In this document: positions 9,242 through 19,691 of the stretch, in pieces
How positions within the stretch are numbered: the first letter of the stretch is position 1
Layout: the number at the start of each line of letters is the position of its first letter
DNA from: Syntrophus gentianae
Lineage (GTDB): Bacteria > Desulfobacterota > Syntrophia > Syntrophales > Syntrophaceae
Assembly: GCF_900109885.1 (NCBI RefSeq)
Contig: NZ_FOBS01000005.1
Coordinates: 141,897-205,896, forward strand
Length of the DNA stretch: 64,000 nt
Direction: 5' to 3'
The notes under the pieces: model-generated
Database searches by the model: none
Seen by the model: the letters and a program-made list of their open reading frames with translations, nothing else
What the model was told of the DNA's origin: nothing
Made by a program: the position numbers and the translations under genes

Positions 9242-9278
9242 AAGCCATGGGCGGCGCTTTCTGATCTGCCCATGGCTT
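9242..9278 (-). promoter_or_regulatory. Competing hairpin upstream of the aro terminator
   Basis: Perfect 11-base inverted repeat AAGCCATGGGC (9242-9252) and GCCCATGGCTT (9268-9278). Because both this stem and the terminator are built on the self-complementary CCATGG, the 3' arm here can pair with the 5' arm of the terminator, giving mutually exclusive structures as in classical attenuators. It lies 19 bases after the leader-peptide stop. Confidence 0.7.
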
Positions 9279-9297
9279 GGTGTTTTAATCCGTTAGT

Positions 9298-9393
9298 TCA
9301 ACCCACCCGAAGCAATGGACAGATCTTCAGAAAATAATAATACCAATAATAGCTAAAATATTTGGCGTTCATATTTCTGTTTTTTCCGTCCAT
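9298..9393 (-). CDS. Aromatic-rich leader peptide of the aro operon
   Basis: A 31-codon frame from ATG at 9393 to TGA at 9298. Codons 12-21 (9331-9360) read YFSYYWYYYF: six Tyr, two Phe and one Trp within ten codons. An AAGAAG purine tract precedes the ATG; an internal ATG at codon 8 is an alternative start. The frame lies between a good promoter and two competing hairpins before aroF. The expected mechanism, by analogy with trp and phe leaders, is ribosome stalling when charged tRNA-Tyr, tRNA-Phe or tRNA-Trp is short, favouring read-through into the operon. The peptide is read directly; regulation is inferred. Confidence 0.8.
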   Translation of the reverse strand: MDGKNRNMNAKYFSYYWYYYFLKICPLLRVG

Positions 9394-9438
9394 TTCTTCT
9401 TTCTATAAAAATCAACCTTTTAATTCAAGTTGACGAGG

Positions 9439-9467
9439 ATAAAAACACAAAGCCGGCATTCTGTCAA
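9439..9467 (-). promoter_or_regulatory. Sigma-70-type promoter of the aro operon
   Basis: TTGACA (9462-9467) and TTTTAT (9439-9444) on the minus strand are separated by 17 bases. The predicted transcript starts near 9432, about 40 bases before the leader peptide. The -35 box abuts the trpA stop, so trp transcripts might also read into the aro leader. Confidence 0.6.
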
Positions 9468-9480
9468 GAAGAATGTGTTT

Positions 9481-10284
9481 TCACTCTTCCATCGCCTCCT
9501 TGATCTTCCTGGCAAGGGCCGATACCTGCGGCACCAGATCAGGGCTCTCCGCAAATTCGGCAATCAACCGCACAAAGGCGCTGCCGATGACGATCCCATC
9601 CGCCAGAAAGGAAAAGGCCCTTGCCTGCTCCGGCGTCGAGATGCCGAAGCCGACAACGAGGGGAAGATCCGTAAAGGACTGAATCCTTGCCAGATCCTTC
9701 TTCACGCTTTCCGTATCGGGCTTTGCCGTTCCCGTCACCCCGGTAATAGAGATGTAATAGAGAAATCCCTGACCCTGGCGGGCAATCTGGCGCATCCGCT
9801 CCTCCGAAGTCGTCGGTGCGATCAGAGAAATGAAATCGAGCCCTTTTGCGTCGGTTTCCCTGCGGAGTTCCCCGGCTTCTTCAGGGGGTAGATCGACCAC
9901 GAGCAGTCCGTCGACGCCGGCAGCCTTCGCCCGCTGGGCAAAACGCTCGATTCCGTATGCATAGATGGGATTGTAATAGCCGAAGAGGACCACCGGCGGC
10001 AGATCGATTGTCTTCCGGAGGCCTTCGATCATATCGAGAATTTTCGCCAGCGTCGCCCCCTTTTTCAGGGCCCGCTGGGCTGCCTCCTGAATGACGGGGC
10101 CATCGGCGGTGGGGTCGGAAAAGGGCACCCCGATCTCCAGGATGTCCACCCCTGCATCCTTCAGTCCGACGAGAATCTGCCGGGTCTTTTCGAGGTCGGG
10201 GTCGCCGGCCGTCACATAGGCCACCAGGGCCTTTTCTCCCCTGCTTTTCAACAACTGGAAGGTTTGTGCAATCCTGCTCGTCAC
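9481..10284 (-). CDS. trpA: Tryptophan synthase alpha chain
   Basis: A 267-residue subunit cleaving indole-3-glycerol phosphate to indole, which is channelled to TrpB. The catalytic segment [17 protein letters not shown] carries the active-site Glu and Asp; YYNPIYAYG and GFGISTPEQ are family hallmarks. The GTG at 10284 is preferred over an upstream ATG inside trpB because GGAGG lies about 10 bases before it and the resulting length is the family norm. One base separates it from the trpB stop. It is the last trp gene. Confidence 0.93.
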   Translation of the reverse strand: MTSRIAQTFQLLKSRGEKALVAYVTAGDPDLEKTRQILVGLKDAGVDILEIGVPFSDPTADGPVIQEAAQRALKKGATLAKILDMIEGLRKTIDLPPVVLFGYYNPIYAYGIERFAQRAKAAGVDGLLVVDLPPEEAGELRRETDAKGLDFISLIAPTTSEERMRQIARQGQGFLYYISITGVTGTAKPDTESVKKDLARIQSFTDLPLVVGFGISTPEQARAFSFLADGIVIGSAFVRLIAEFAESPDLVPQVSALARKIKEAMEE

Positions 10285-10285
10285 T

Positions 10286-11479
10286 TTACGATACCTCCAT
10301 CCGCTTGGCGATTTCTTCCGCATCCTTGTCTCCCCTGCCGGAGAGATTGACCACGACGATCTGCTCCCGTTTCAGCGTGGGCGCCACCTTCAGGGCGTAC
10401 GCCACGGCATGGGCGCTCTCCATGGCGGGAATGATCCCTTCATAGCGGGAAAGGGTGTGGAAGGCTTCCACCGCTTCCTCGTCTGTCACCGTGACGTAGG
10501 ACGCCCGGCCGATATCGGAAAAATAGCTGTGCTCCGGACCGACGCCGGGATAATCCAGACCGGCGGCGATGGAATAGGCGTCCCGGATCTGTCCGTGCTC
10601 ATCCTGAAGCAGGAAGGTCCGGTTTCCATGGAGTACCCCCACACGGCCGCCGCTGATGCTTGCTGAGTGGAGCGCCGTATCCATCCCCTTGCCTGCAGCC
10701 TCGACGCCGAACATGGCCACGTTCGAATCCTTCCGGAAAGGATAGAACAGCCCCATGGCATTGCTCCCTCCCCCAACGCAGGCGATCAGGATATCGGGCA
10801 GCCTTCCCTCCTTCTTGAGGATCTGGCGCTTGGCCTCCCGACCGATCACGCTCTGGAAATCCCGGACCATCATGGGATAGGGATGCGGTCCGGCTGTCGT
10901 TCCAATCACATAAAAGGTGTCCCGGACCGCGGAAACCCAGTACCGCATGGCCTCGTTCATGGCGTCCTTGAGGGTCGCCGTCCCGGAAGAAACGGGGATC
11001 ACCTCCGCACCCAGGATCTTCATGCGGAAGACATTGGGCGCCTGCCTGCGGATATCTTCTTCCCCCATGAAGATCCGGCATTCCATTCCGAAAAGCGCCG
11101 CCACCGTTGCTGTGGCCACTCCATGCTGACCCGCCCCCGTCTCCGCAATGACCTTCCTTTTGCCAAGCCGACGGGACAGGAGTGCCTGCCCAAGGGTATT
11201 ATTGATCTTGTGGGAACCGGTGTGATTCAGATCCTCCCGCTTCAGGTAGATTTTCGCTCCCCCCAGGGCCTCTGTCAATCGCTGCGCAAAGTAGAGAGGG
11301 GTGGCCCTGCCTGAATAATCCTCCAAGTAACGGGCATATTCCTCTCGAAAGGTCCTGTCCCGCCGAGCCTGGCGGTAGGCCGCTTCCAGTTCGATCAGAG
11401 CCGGCATCAGCGTCTCGGCGGCATACCGCCCGCCGAAGATCCCGAAATGCCCTCGTTTATCCGGTAATGCACCCTTCAT
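10286..11479 (-). CDS. trpB: Tryptophan synthase beta chain (TrpB1)
   Basis: A 397-residue PLP enzyme condensing indole and serine. The PLP lysine lies in [10 protein letters not shown] and the phosphate-binding glycine loop is [10 protein letters not shown]. The ATG at 11479 has AGGTGA upstream and gives the standard length, so the longer in-frame extension is rejected. It is paired with trpA. A second, unlinked beta chain of the TrpB2 type is encoded at 46580-47941. Confidence 0.95.
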   Translation of the reverse strand: MKGALPDKRGHFGIFGGRYAAETLMPALIELEAAYRQARRDRTFREEYARYLEDYSGRATPLYFAQRLTEALGGAKIYLKREDLNHTGSHKINNTLGQALLSRRLGKRKVIAETGAGQHGVATATVAALFGMECRIFMGEEDIRRQAPNVFRMKILGAEVIPVSSGTATLKDAMNEAMRYWVSAVRDTFYVIGTTAGPHPYPMMVRDFQSVIGREAKRQILKKEGRLPDILIACVGGGSNAMGLFYPFRKDSNVAMFGVEAAGKGMDTALHSASISGGRVGVLHGNRTFLLQDEHGQIRDAYSIAAGLDYPGVGPEHSYFSDIGRASYVTVTDEEAVEAFHTLSRYEGIIPAMESAHAVAYALKVAPTLKREQIVVVNLSGRGDKDAEEIAKRMEVS

Positions 11480-11498
11480 GTCTTCACCTTTTTCACCT

Positions 11499-12200
11499 TT
11501 AAAAAATATCGTGCTGCCGCATCCGCGAAAAGATCCGGAATGTCTCCGGTTCTTTTCCTGGCACATCCTCTGATCCTGTGATTGCCGAAATCCTGCGGAC
11601 CTCGGCAATCGCGGAACGGATTTTATCCGGGTCCTTGATCCCGGGGGCGGATTCCACGCCGCTGTTGATGTCCACGGCATGGGGAGAGACTGTCTTGATC
11701 GCTTCCCCGATGTTGCCGGGATTCAAACCGCCGGCGAGGATCAGAGGGAAGCGCTTTCGGATCCGGACCCCCAGATCCCAGTTGGAAAGCCGACCCGTCC
11801 CGCCATAGAGGGCCTCTTCCCGCCTGTCCAGCAGAATCGCCCGGCAGGGGTACGCCTCAAGAAGGGTCAGGTCCTCTTCGCTCCGGGGGGAAACCGCCCG
11901 GATCAGCCCGGAGGAGGGAAACTGCCGGCAATAGTCCGGAGATTCATCCCCATGAAGCTGGAGGAGATCCAAAGCACAGAAGTCCTGGATTTCCTTTACC
12001 GTCCCAACGGATTCATTGACAAAAACCCCCACCCGGATCACTTCCGGCGGCAGCTGGCGAATCAGTTCTCTGGCCTTCTCCGGGCAAAGATAGCGGGGGC
12101 TTCCTGGATAAAAGATAAAGCCAAGGGCATCCGCGCCGTTCTCCGCCGCCACCAGGGCATCGGCCAGGCGGGTCATCCCGCAGAATTTGATCTCCGTCAT
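11499..12200 (-). CDS. trpF: Phosphoribosylanthranilate isomerase
   Basis: A 233-residue TIM barrel performing the Amadori rearrangement of phosphoribosylanthranilate. The KFCGMTR motif at residues 5-11 holds the catalytic Cys; GVFVNE, LQLHGDE and the end [11 protein letters not shown] / VDINSGVES are typical. About 25 extra C-terminal residues after the barrel are not part of the usual family. The start overlaps the trpC stop by four bases. Confidence 0.93.
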   Translation of the reverse strand: MTEIKFCGMTRLADALVAAENGADALGFIFYPGSPRYLCPEKARELIRQLPPEVIRVGVFVNESVGTVKEIQDFCALDLLQLHGDESPDYCRQFPSSGLIRAVSPRSEEDLTLLEAYPCRAILLDRREEALYGGTGRLSNWDLGVRIRKRFPLILAGGLNPGNIGEAIKTVSPHAVDINSGVESAPGIKDPDKIRSAIAEVRRISAITGSEDVPGKEPETFRIFSRMRQHDIF

Positions 12201-13003
12201 GATGCCGGAACCTCTTTTCCCAGCAGCTCCCGTAATTTCTGCCCGATATCCGGGGCCGTCATCAGGGTTTCGCCGATGAGAAAGGCGGAAATGCCGGCCG
12301 ACATCAGCCGCTGGATATCTTCCCAGGTGCGGATTCCGCTCTCCGCCACGACGATTCGGTCCCGCGGGACGGCTTCGCTCAGTTCCAGGCTGGTGTTCAG
12401 ATCCGTGACGAAGGTCTTCAGGTTCCGGTTGTTGATCCCGATAATCTCCGCCCCGGCCGCCAGGGCCCGCTCCAGTTCCTCCCGGTCGTGCACTTCCACC
12501 AGGGCCGCCAGCCCCAGCGTTCCGGTCAGTTCCAGATACTCCTTGAGCTGATTCTCTTCAAGCATTGCAACAATCAGGAGGATTGCGTCAGCCCCCAGCA
12601 TTCGAGATTCATAGATCTGCCAGGGATCCAGGATGAAATCCTTGCGCAAGAGGGGCAGGCCGACGGCACGGCGGATAATGTTGAGATAGAGCTTTTCGCC
12701 CCCGAAGAAGTTTCGATCCGTCAACACCGAGATCGCCGACGCCCCGTTTTCCTCATAGCATTCCGCTATAAAGACGGGATCAAGATCCGTCCGTAATTGC
12801 CCCTTGGAGGGAGAACGGAATTTAACCTCTGCAATCACGGCGCATTCCCGCTCGGCCAGGGCGGCTTTGAAATCCCTGCACGACGGTGCATCCTTCACCA
12901 TTTTTCGAAGTTCGTCAATAGGAAGCGATGCCTTGAGCTGATCGACATCCGCCTTCTTCGACTCAAAGATCTGATCAAATATCGTTGCCATCCTGTTTTT
13001 CAT
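12197..13003 (-). CDS. trpC: Indole-3-glycerol phosphate synthase
   Basis: A 268-residue TIM barrel closing the indole ring. EVKFRSPSKG (catalytic Lys), LLRKDFI, EVHDREE, IGINNRNL and AESGI are all present. It is not fused to TrpF, unlike the enteric enzyme. The start at 13003 is preceded by GGAA nine bases away; a second Met four codons in has too close a ribosome site. Confidence 0.94.
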   Translation of the reverse strand: MKNRMATIFDQIFESKKADVDQLKASLPIDELRKMVKDAPSCRDFKAALAERECAVIAEVKFRSPSKGQLRTDLDPVFIAECYEENGASAISVLTDRNFFGGEKLYLNIIRRAVGLPLLRKDFILDPWQIYESRMLGADAILLIVAMLEENQLKEYLELTGTLGLAALVEVHDREELERALAAGAEIIGINNRNLKTFVTDLNTSLELSEAVPRDRIVVAESGIRTWEDIQRLMSAGISAFLIGETLMTAPDIGQKLRELLGKEVPAS

Positions 13004-13023
13004 TTTTTTTATTCCGTTTATTG

Positions 13024-14034
13024 CTAACTGTTGCTCAACTCGATGAGTTCCTGCAGTTTCTTCGCCGCTTTCCCACTATCAATGCACTCTGCGGCAACCG
13101 CCAGCCCCTCTGAAATCGTTCCCGCTTTTTCACCGGCCATGATGGCCAGCGCAGCGTTGAGGAGAACGATGCTGCGGCAGGCCCCATCCTTGCCTGTCAG
13201 GACATCCCGTGTAATCCGGGCGTTGGTGGAGGCATCTCCTCCTGCCAGTTCCTTGCCGTCATAGGTCTGGCCGAAGAGGTCCAGCGGATCGATGTTGTAG
13301 GTGGAGATCAGTCCCTCCTTGAGTTCGGAAACCCTTGTCGGACCTGTAACCGTTGCTTCATCGAGGCCATCGGAACCGTGAACGACGAAAGCCCGCCGCG
13401 CCCCCAGATTTTTCAGCACGCCGGCAAACATCTCCGTCAGCTTAGCATCATAAACCCCGATGAGCTGGGCATTGGCGCCGGCCGGATTGGTCAGGGGCCC
13501 CAGCATGTTGAAAATGGTTCGGATCCCGATCTCCCGTCGGGGACCGATGGCGTATTTCATGGCGCCGTGCAGCTTCGGGGCAAAGAGAAAACCGATTCCG
13601 AGCTGCTGGACACATTCTTCCACAATCTCCACCCCGGCGCTGATATTTATCCCCAGGGCCTCCAGCACATCGGCGCTGCCGCAGGCGCTGGACACCGCCC
13701 GGTTGCCGTGCTTGGCCACGGTTATCCCGGCCGCTGCCACAACAAAGGCCGCCGTTGTCGAAATGTTAAAGGTATTCATCTTATCGCCGCCCGTCCCGCA
13801 GGTATCCACGATGACCGGCGCCCGGGCGTCAATGCGCGTCGCTTTCTGGCGCATGCTCCGCGCCGCTCCGGTGACTTCCTCCACGGTCTCCCCCTTCATC
13901 CGGAGTGCCGTCATGAAGGATCCGATCTGCGCCTCCGTCGCGCCGCCTTCCATGATTTCGTTCATCGTCGCCGTCATCTCCGCTTCGCTCAGATTGACGC
14001 CTTCAACCACCTTTGCAATGGATTCCCTGATCAT
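13024..14034 (-). CDS. trpD: Anthranilate phosphoribosyltransferase
   Basis: A 336-residue enzyme transferring phosphoribose from PRPP to anthranilate. The PRPP-binding VDTCGTGGDKMNTFNIST loop and KHGNRAVSSACGSADVLE segment are intact. It is a separate protein rather than fused to TrpG. About 70 bases separate it from trpG, and 20 from trpC. Confidence 0.95.
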   Translation of the reverse strand: MIRESIAKVVEGVNLSEAEMTATMNEIMEGGATEAQIGSFMTALRMKGETVEEVTGAARSMRQKATRIDARAPVIVDTCGTGGDKMNTFNISTTAAFVVAAAGITVAKHGNRAVSSACGSADVLEALGINISAGVEIVEECVQQLGIGFLFAPKLHGAMKYAIGPRREIGIRTIFNMLGPLTNPAGANAQLIGVYDAKLTEMFAGVLKNLGARRAFVVHGSDGLDEATVTGPTRVSELKEGLISTYNIDPLDLFGQTYDGKELAGGDASTNARITRDVLTGKDGACRSIVLLNAALAIMAGEKAGTISEGLAVAAECIDSGKAAKKLQELIELSNS

Positions 14035-14105
14035 ATAAAATCTCCTCCCTTTTTTAGGATCTGTTGAAATTCTTATAATTTTATTGTTTTCCGGTCACCG
14101 GATTC

Positions 14106-14732
14106 TTAAACACAGGCGGCTGAAGGCAGCAGAGTTTCAGAAGGGTTTTCCGTCTTCTCTCCAGAAGCTACTCGATTGAGGAAATTTCTCAGAATCCGCT
14201 TGCCGTTGGGCGTGAGGATCGATTCAGGATGAAACTGAATGCCCTCCACGGGAAATTCCAGATGTCGAATCCCCATGATTTCACCATCTTCCGCTTCCGC
14301 CGTTATCTGAAAACAATCCGGCAGGGAATCCCTTTTTATTATCAGGGAATGATACCGGCCGGCCGTGAAGGGGTTCGGCACGCCCTTGAAGATCGTCTGG
14401 CCGTCATGAAAAACCTGTGAGGTCTTGCCATGCATGAGCTGCTCGGCCCGGACAACCTCGGCGCCGAAGGCATAACCGATGGACTGATGTCCGAGACAGA
14501 CGCCCATGATGGGAATCTTTCGATAAAATGCCCGGATGACATCCACCGTAATCCCCGCTTCTTTCGGGGTGCAGGGTCCGGGGGACAGAAAAATGGCCGC
14601 CGGCTTCATCTCTTCGATTTCCTCCAGGGAAATCTCATCGTTCCGATACACCCGCACCTCTTCGCCAAGTTGTTTCAGATACTGGACCAGATTAAATGTA
14701 AAAGAATCGTAATTATCGATCATTAAAATCAT
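14106..14732 (-). CDS. trpG: Anthranilate synthase glutamine amidotransferase component
   Basis: A 208-residue class I amidotransferase supplying ammonia to TrpE. The catalytic Cys is in [14 protein letters not shown], the His/Glu pair in [12 protein letters not shown]. The N terminus [18 protein letters not shown] is characteristic. In many bacteria the same protein also serves p-aminobenzoate synthesis; no pab gene is visible here. The C-terminal 20 residues are an unstructured extension. Confidence 0.94.
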   Translation of the reverse strand: MILMIDNYDSFTFNLVQYLKQLGEEVRVYRNDEISLEEIEEMKPAAIFLSPGPCTPKEAGITVDVIRAFYRKIPIMGVCLGHQSIGYAFGAEVVRAEQLMHGKTSQVFHDGQTIFKGVPNPFTAGRYHSLIIKRDSLPDCFQITAEAEDGEIMGIRHLEFPVEGIQFHPESILTPNGKRILRNFLNRVASGEKTENPSETLLPSAACV

Positions 14733-14765
14733 TGTCTCTACCTCGTCTTTTGAATTCTGGTTTGG

Positions 14766-16280
<1,515 letters not shown>

Positions 16281-16301
16281 GATCCTTTTTCCCCTTTATC
16301 A

Positions 16302-16336
16302 AATGAAAAAGGCCGTGAATTCCTTCACGGCCTTTT
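16302..16336 (-). terminator. Attenuator terminator in the trp leader
   Basis: A perfect 13-base inverted repeat, AAAAGGCCGTGAA (16307-16319) and TTCACGGCCTTTT (16324-16336), with a 4-base loop. The minus-strand transcript continues with five U before CAUUUG. It ends about 20 bases before the trpE start. Confidence 0.85.
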
Positions 16337-16363
16337 CTTCTGCCTGATCCTTCAAATTAAAAA

Positions 16364-16395
16364 GCCGCGGAGGTCTCTGGGAGCTTCTCCACGGC
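16364..16395 (-). promoter_or_regulatory. Competing hairpin upstream of the trp terminator
   Basis: GCCGCGGAG (16364-16372) pairs with CTCCACGGC (16387-16395): nine base pairs with one G-U. The arm that is transcribed last, followed by five U, can pair instead with the AAAAGGCCGUG arm of the terminator, so the two structures exclude each other. Confidence 0.65.
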
Positions 16396-16418
16396 TTCAG
16401 TTTTTTATTCTATAACTC

Positions 16419-16490
16419 TCACCGGCGGTCAACCCCCTGTTTTGAAGGCTGCCACCACCAGTTATTAGTCGATAATTGTATTTTCAACAT
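16419..16490 (-). CDS. trpL: trp operon leader peptide with three consecutive Trp codons
   Basis: A 23-codon frame from ATG at 16490 to TGA at 16419, reading MLKIQLSTNNWWWQPSK and a short basic end. Codons 11-13 (16452-16460) are TGG TGG TGG. A purine-rich AAAGAG precedes the ATG. Position between promoter and terminator, and the tandem Trp codons, identify it as a trp leader peptide; stalling at the Trp codons under Trp starvation would favour read-through into trpE. Confidence 0.88.
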   Translation of the reverse strand: MLKIQLSTNNWWWQPSKQGVDRR

Positions 16491-16540
16491 TTCTCTTTAT
16501 GCCTCGTAATCGAAACCACAACTTCCTTAAAGTTTCAAAC

Positions 16541-16570
16541 TTTGTAGCAGGAGAGAAGAACTCTTGTCAA
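16541..16570 (-). promoter_or_regulatory. Sigma-70-type promoter of the trp operon
   Basis: TTGACA (16565-16570) and TACAAA (16541-16546) on the minus strand with an 18-base spacer. The predicted start near 16534 lies about 45 bases before trpL. I see no clear palindromic repressor site over it. Confidence 0.55.
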
Positions 16571-16656
16571 GAATATTTTCTGACTTCCCGGAAAATTATT
16601 TTTATTGCCCCGTCTATGCAGCTCTCGAACAATTCTTTCGATAATTCAGTATGTTC

Positions 16657-16684
16657 TTGACACGGTCAGCTTTTCATATAAGAT
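16657..16684 (+). promoter_or_regulatory. Sigma-70-type promoter for the diadenylate cyclase gene
   Basis: TTGACA (16657-16662) and TAAGAT (16679-16684) with a 16-base spacer. Transcription would begin near 16691, about 50 bases before the ATG at 16743. It diverges from the trp promoter. Confidence 0.55.
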
Positions 16685-16742
16685 ACCCGGAAGATCAGAT
16701 CCGGCATTTTTCAGAAACATTCAAGATTCAAAGAAGATTATT

Positions 16743-18248
16743 ATGCTGCCTCGCATCCTTTCAATGCTCAAAAGTTTCCAGGTTCAGGATATCTTCGATA
16801 TCGCCATCATTGCCGTCATGATCTCAGCCCTTCTTGTCTGGTTCAAAGACCGGGCCTCTCGATTCGTTCTCTTCGGCATCGGCGTCCTTGGTCTCATCTA
16901 TATGCTGGCCCGCCTTTTCCAGCTTTATCTCACCACCCTCGTTCTTCAGGGATTTTTCGCCAGCCTGCTCTTCGTCCTTGTCGTTATTTTTCAGGAAGAC
17001 CTCCGACGTTTCTTTGAACGGCTTGCCCTCTGGGGACGTTTTAAAATAAAACTCCGTGATGCAACCTCTTCAACCTCCTCGGCAGAGATTCTTGCCCATA
17101 CCGCAGACAATCTCGCCCGGCAGCGTATTGGCGCCCTGATGGTCCTTGCCGGCAAGGATCCCCTGGACCGGCATCTCACGGGAGGCGTCCGGCTGGATGG
17201 CCTGCTGAGTGAATCTCTCCTGGAGAGCATTTTTGACCCCCATTCCAGGGGGCATGACGGGGCTGTCATTATTCGCGATAACCGCATCGAACAGTTTGGC
17301 TGCCATCTTCCCCTGACCAGCAATATCCACCCCAAGCGCCGCTACGGACTGCGTCACACCGCCGCACTGGGCCTGTCTGAACGTTCCGATGCCCTGTGCA
17401 TCGTCGTTTCGGAAGAGAGGGGCGCTGTGTCCGTCGCCCGAAAGGAAAAATTAAACGCGGTTGCCAATGCGGCCGAGTTGAGAAATATTCTGGAAAAATT
17501 TTTCGCTCAAACGGTGCCGGCCCGACCTCATCATCCCATCCTGGCCTGGCTGAAGAAGAATCCCAAGGAAAAAGCCCTTGCCCTTCTTCTCGCCTTCATT
17601 TTCTGGATAACCTTCGGATATCAGCGTGACTCGGTTCGCAGGGATTTTACCGTCCCCATTGAATATGTAAATCTCGCCCCTGACCGCGTTCTGGAGGGCT
17701 CCCGGGCCACGGAAGCCATGGTCACTCTGACGGGACCGTCCCAGGCGTTCCAGCTCCTGAGCCCGCATAAACTTCGCGTTTCCATTGATCTGGAAAAGGT
17801 TGAAACAGGAAAGCAGGACATCCCTCTAACGGGCAGCATGGTCACCCTGCCGGTCGGTCTGACGGTGAACAGCATCAAACCGGAGCACATATCGATATCG
17901 GTATCCAAGGTTATTTCTGCAGATCTTTTCATCGAGGCCGTCATAGACTCTCCGCCTTCCGGTTGGACCGTGCAGCAGACCTTGATTTCACCTCCTTTCA
18001 TAAGGATCCTTTTTCCCGATAGATTGCGATCCAAGCGGCTTCACATCAAGACGGAACCGATCCAGGTGCGGCCCACAGAGGAACTGCAGGTCCATAACGC
18101 CAAACTTGTTTTACCGGCAGATGTCCGGGTGGAAGACGGCAAAATCCCCACGGTCACGGTCACGGTGAAACTTCAAAAGAAAGTATGGAAATCTTCCTCC
18201 CATTCTCGGAAATCATCTCCGGAGGCTTCCCAAAATGCCTCGAACTAA
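16743..18248 (+). CDS. Diadenylate cyclase (CdaA) fused to YbbR domains
   Basis: Predicted to make cyclic di-AMP from ATP at the membrane. Three hydrophobic helices occupy about residues 17-34, 41-57 and 63-82, as in CdaA. The DAC domain follows with the catalytic GHDGA (Asp172) and RHTAA (204-208). A fourth hydrophobic stretch (about 277-293, ALALLLAFIFWITFGY) precedes YbbR-like repeats to residue 485, each starting with a phrase like FTVPIEYVNLAP. In Firmicutes CdaA and its regulator YbbR (CdaR) are separate adjacent genes; here they form one 501-residue chain. The start at 16743 follows AAAGAAGA and places the first helix near the N terminus. It overlaps corA by 14 bases. Confidence 0.88.
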   Translation: MLPRILSMLKSFQVQDIFDIAIIAVMISALLVWFKDRASRFVLFGIGVLGLIYMLARLFQLYLTTLVLQGFFASLLFVLVVIFQEDLRRFFERLALWGRFKIKLRDATSSTSSAEILAHTADNLARQRIGALMVLAGKDPLDRHLTGGVRLDGLLSESLLESIFDPHSRGHDGAVIIRDNRIEQFGCHLPLTSNIHPKRRYGLRHTAALGLSERSDALCIVVSEERGAVSVARKEKLNAVANAAELRNILEKFFAQTVPARPHHPILAWLKKNPKEKALALLLAFIFWITFGYQRDSVRRDFTVPIEYVNLAPDRVLEGSRATEAMVTLTGPSQAFQLLSPHKLRVSIDLEKVETGKQDIPLTGSMVTLPVGLTVNSIKPEHISISVSKVISADLFIEAVIDSPPSGWTVQQTLISPPFIRILFPDRLRSKRLHIKTEPIQVRPTEELQVHNAKLVLPADVRVEDGKIPTVTVTVKLQKKVWKSSSHSRKSSPEASQNASN

Positions 18249-19302
18249 GAAAACCCGTTCGGCAAAAGTGGGTCTGCCGCCGGGTTCCCTGGTTCATGTC
18301 GGGGAAAAATTATCAGAAAAGTCAAAAATCTCGCTGATCCACTATGACGAACTGTCCCTTCAGGAAATGGAGATCCAACAGATTTCCGGTTGCGCTTCTT
18401 TTCTGAAGAAAACCGGCGTAAATTGGATCAGCTTTCAAGGCCTGCCGGAAATTCCCGTCCTGGAAGAACTCGGCTTGTCTTTCGGCCTCCATCCCCTGAC
18501 CCTCGAAGACATTCTCAATACGGACCAGCGCCCCAAGATGGAGGATTACGGGGATTACCTCTATATTGTCCTGAGAATGTTTCATCCTGAGAGCCCGGAT
18601 CGGGGCGAACTCAAATCGGAGCAGATCAGCATCCTTTTCGGCGCCAATTTTGTCCTTTCTTTTGAGGAAAAAGACACCGGCACATTTGAAACCATCCGGG
18701 AGCGAATCCGCAATACCAAAGGGAGGCTGCGGAAGAGTGGCCCGGACAGCCTGGCGCACGCCCTCATGGACGCCGTTGTGGATCACTATTTCCTTCTTCT
18801 CGAAAATCTTGAGGAAAGAATCGAAGGGATGGAAGAGGACCTGGTTAAAGCCCCCTCGGCCGGATTTCTCAACACCCTCCAGGGATTAAAAAAGAAGATG
18901 ATTCTGCTGCGAAAATCCCTCTGGCCACTCCGGGAGATGATCACCAGCCTGGAGCGCTCCGAATCCCCGCTGATCAACAAGTCAACTCTGCTCTATGTCC
19001 GGGACATTTATGATCACACCATCCATATCATCGATACCCTGGAAACCTTCCGGGACATGCTGTCCGGCATGCTGGACATTTATCTCTCCACCATCAGCAA
19101 CCGGATGAACGAGGTCATGAAAGTCCTGACCGTCATTGCGACGCTCTTTATGCCTCTGACCTTCGTTGCCGGAATTTACGGGATGAACTTCAAATACATG
19201 CCCGAACTGGAGTGGCGTTGGGGTTACGCCATGGCGTGGGTTCTTATGCTGGCCATTGCGGGAGGGATGCTGCTGTACTTCCGCAAAAAGAATTGGTGGT
19301 AA
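18235..19302 (+). CDS. corA: CorA family magnesium/divalent cation transporter
   Basis: A 355-residue inner-membrane channel. A long soluble N-terminal domain (HPLTLEDILNTDQRPKMEDYGDYLYIVL) leads through a long helix to two C-terminal membrane helices. The selectivity motif YGMNF is at 315-319, followed by PELEWRWGYAMAW and a basic C-terminal KKNWW. GGAGG lies 10 bases before the ATG inside the cyclase gene, so the two are co-transcribed. Cyclic di-AMP commonly controls ion transport, which makes this pairing suggestive, though no direct link is visible. Confidence 0.92.
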   Translation: MPRTKKTRSAKVGLPPGSLVHVGEKLSEKSKISLIHYDELSLQEMEIQQISGCASFLKKTGVNWISFQGLPEIPVLEELGLSFGLHPLTLEDILNTDQRPKMEDYGDYLYIVLRMFHPESPDRGELKSEQISILFGANFVLSFEEKDTGTFETIRERIRNTKGRLRKSGPDSLAHALMDAVVDHYFLLLENLEERIEGMEEDLVKAPSAGFLNTLQGLKKKMILLRKSLWPLREMITSLERSESPLINKSTLLYVRDIYDHTIHIIDTLETFRDMLSGMLDIYLSTISNRMNEVMKVLTVIATLFMPLTFVAGIYGMNFKYMPELEWRWGYAMAWVLMLAIAGGMLLYFRKKNWW

Positions 19303-19385
19303 AGAAATAAGCAGGGACGTTGTCCGGAGAAAAAGAGCTCCCCCGGCCCAGGACGGGGGATTATCGAGGCGAAGTCAATCCGGCA

Positions 19386-19643
19386 TCAGGATTCAAAAAC
19401 CATCTTCTGGACTTGAAGTCCCTGGATCGCCCTCAGATTCCCTTCGAGATCTCCACAGGCCTTTTCTTCCCCGAAAAGTTCCAGGATAAGCAGTCCGGAG
19501 GTCGAACACATATTTTCGTCCACTTCATGGAGACCGAGTCTTGTCTTGATGCTGCAGCCATATTCGGTGAGCACCTTCTGAACCTGCTGGGCGTTCTCAA
19601 CACGATTTGTAACGAGAATTCCGATTACCGTTCTTGTTGCCAT
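19386..19643 (-). CDS. Small ACT-like protein of the TM1266 (iron-only hydrogenase system regulator) type
   Basis: An 85-residue protein with one alpha/beta ACT-like fold: TVIGILVTNRVENAQQVQKVL, then YGCSIKTRLGLHEVDE, then LLILELFGEEKACGDLEGNL and AIQGLQVQKMVF. This pattern matches the family named after TM1266, often found near [FeFe]-hydrogenase maturation genes. No hydrogenase gene is in this window, so the function is open. AAGGAGG precedes the ATG. Confidence 0.65.
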   Translation of the reverse strand: MATRTVIGILVTNRVENAQQVQKVLTEYGCSIKTRLGLHEVDENMCSTSGLLILELFGEEKACGDLEGNLRAIQGLQVQKMVFES

Positions 19644-19691
19644 GATAACCTCCTTCAGTAAAATATTTACACCTTTCCGGCGCTTATGAAT

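Noticed and set aside
9241..9393. T-box riboswitch in the aro leader
   Set aside because: No T-box consensus bulge or specifier-loop architecture; the aromatic leader peptide and competing hairpins explain the region better.
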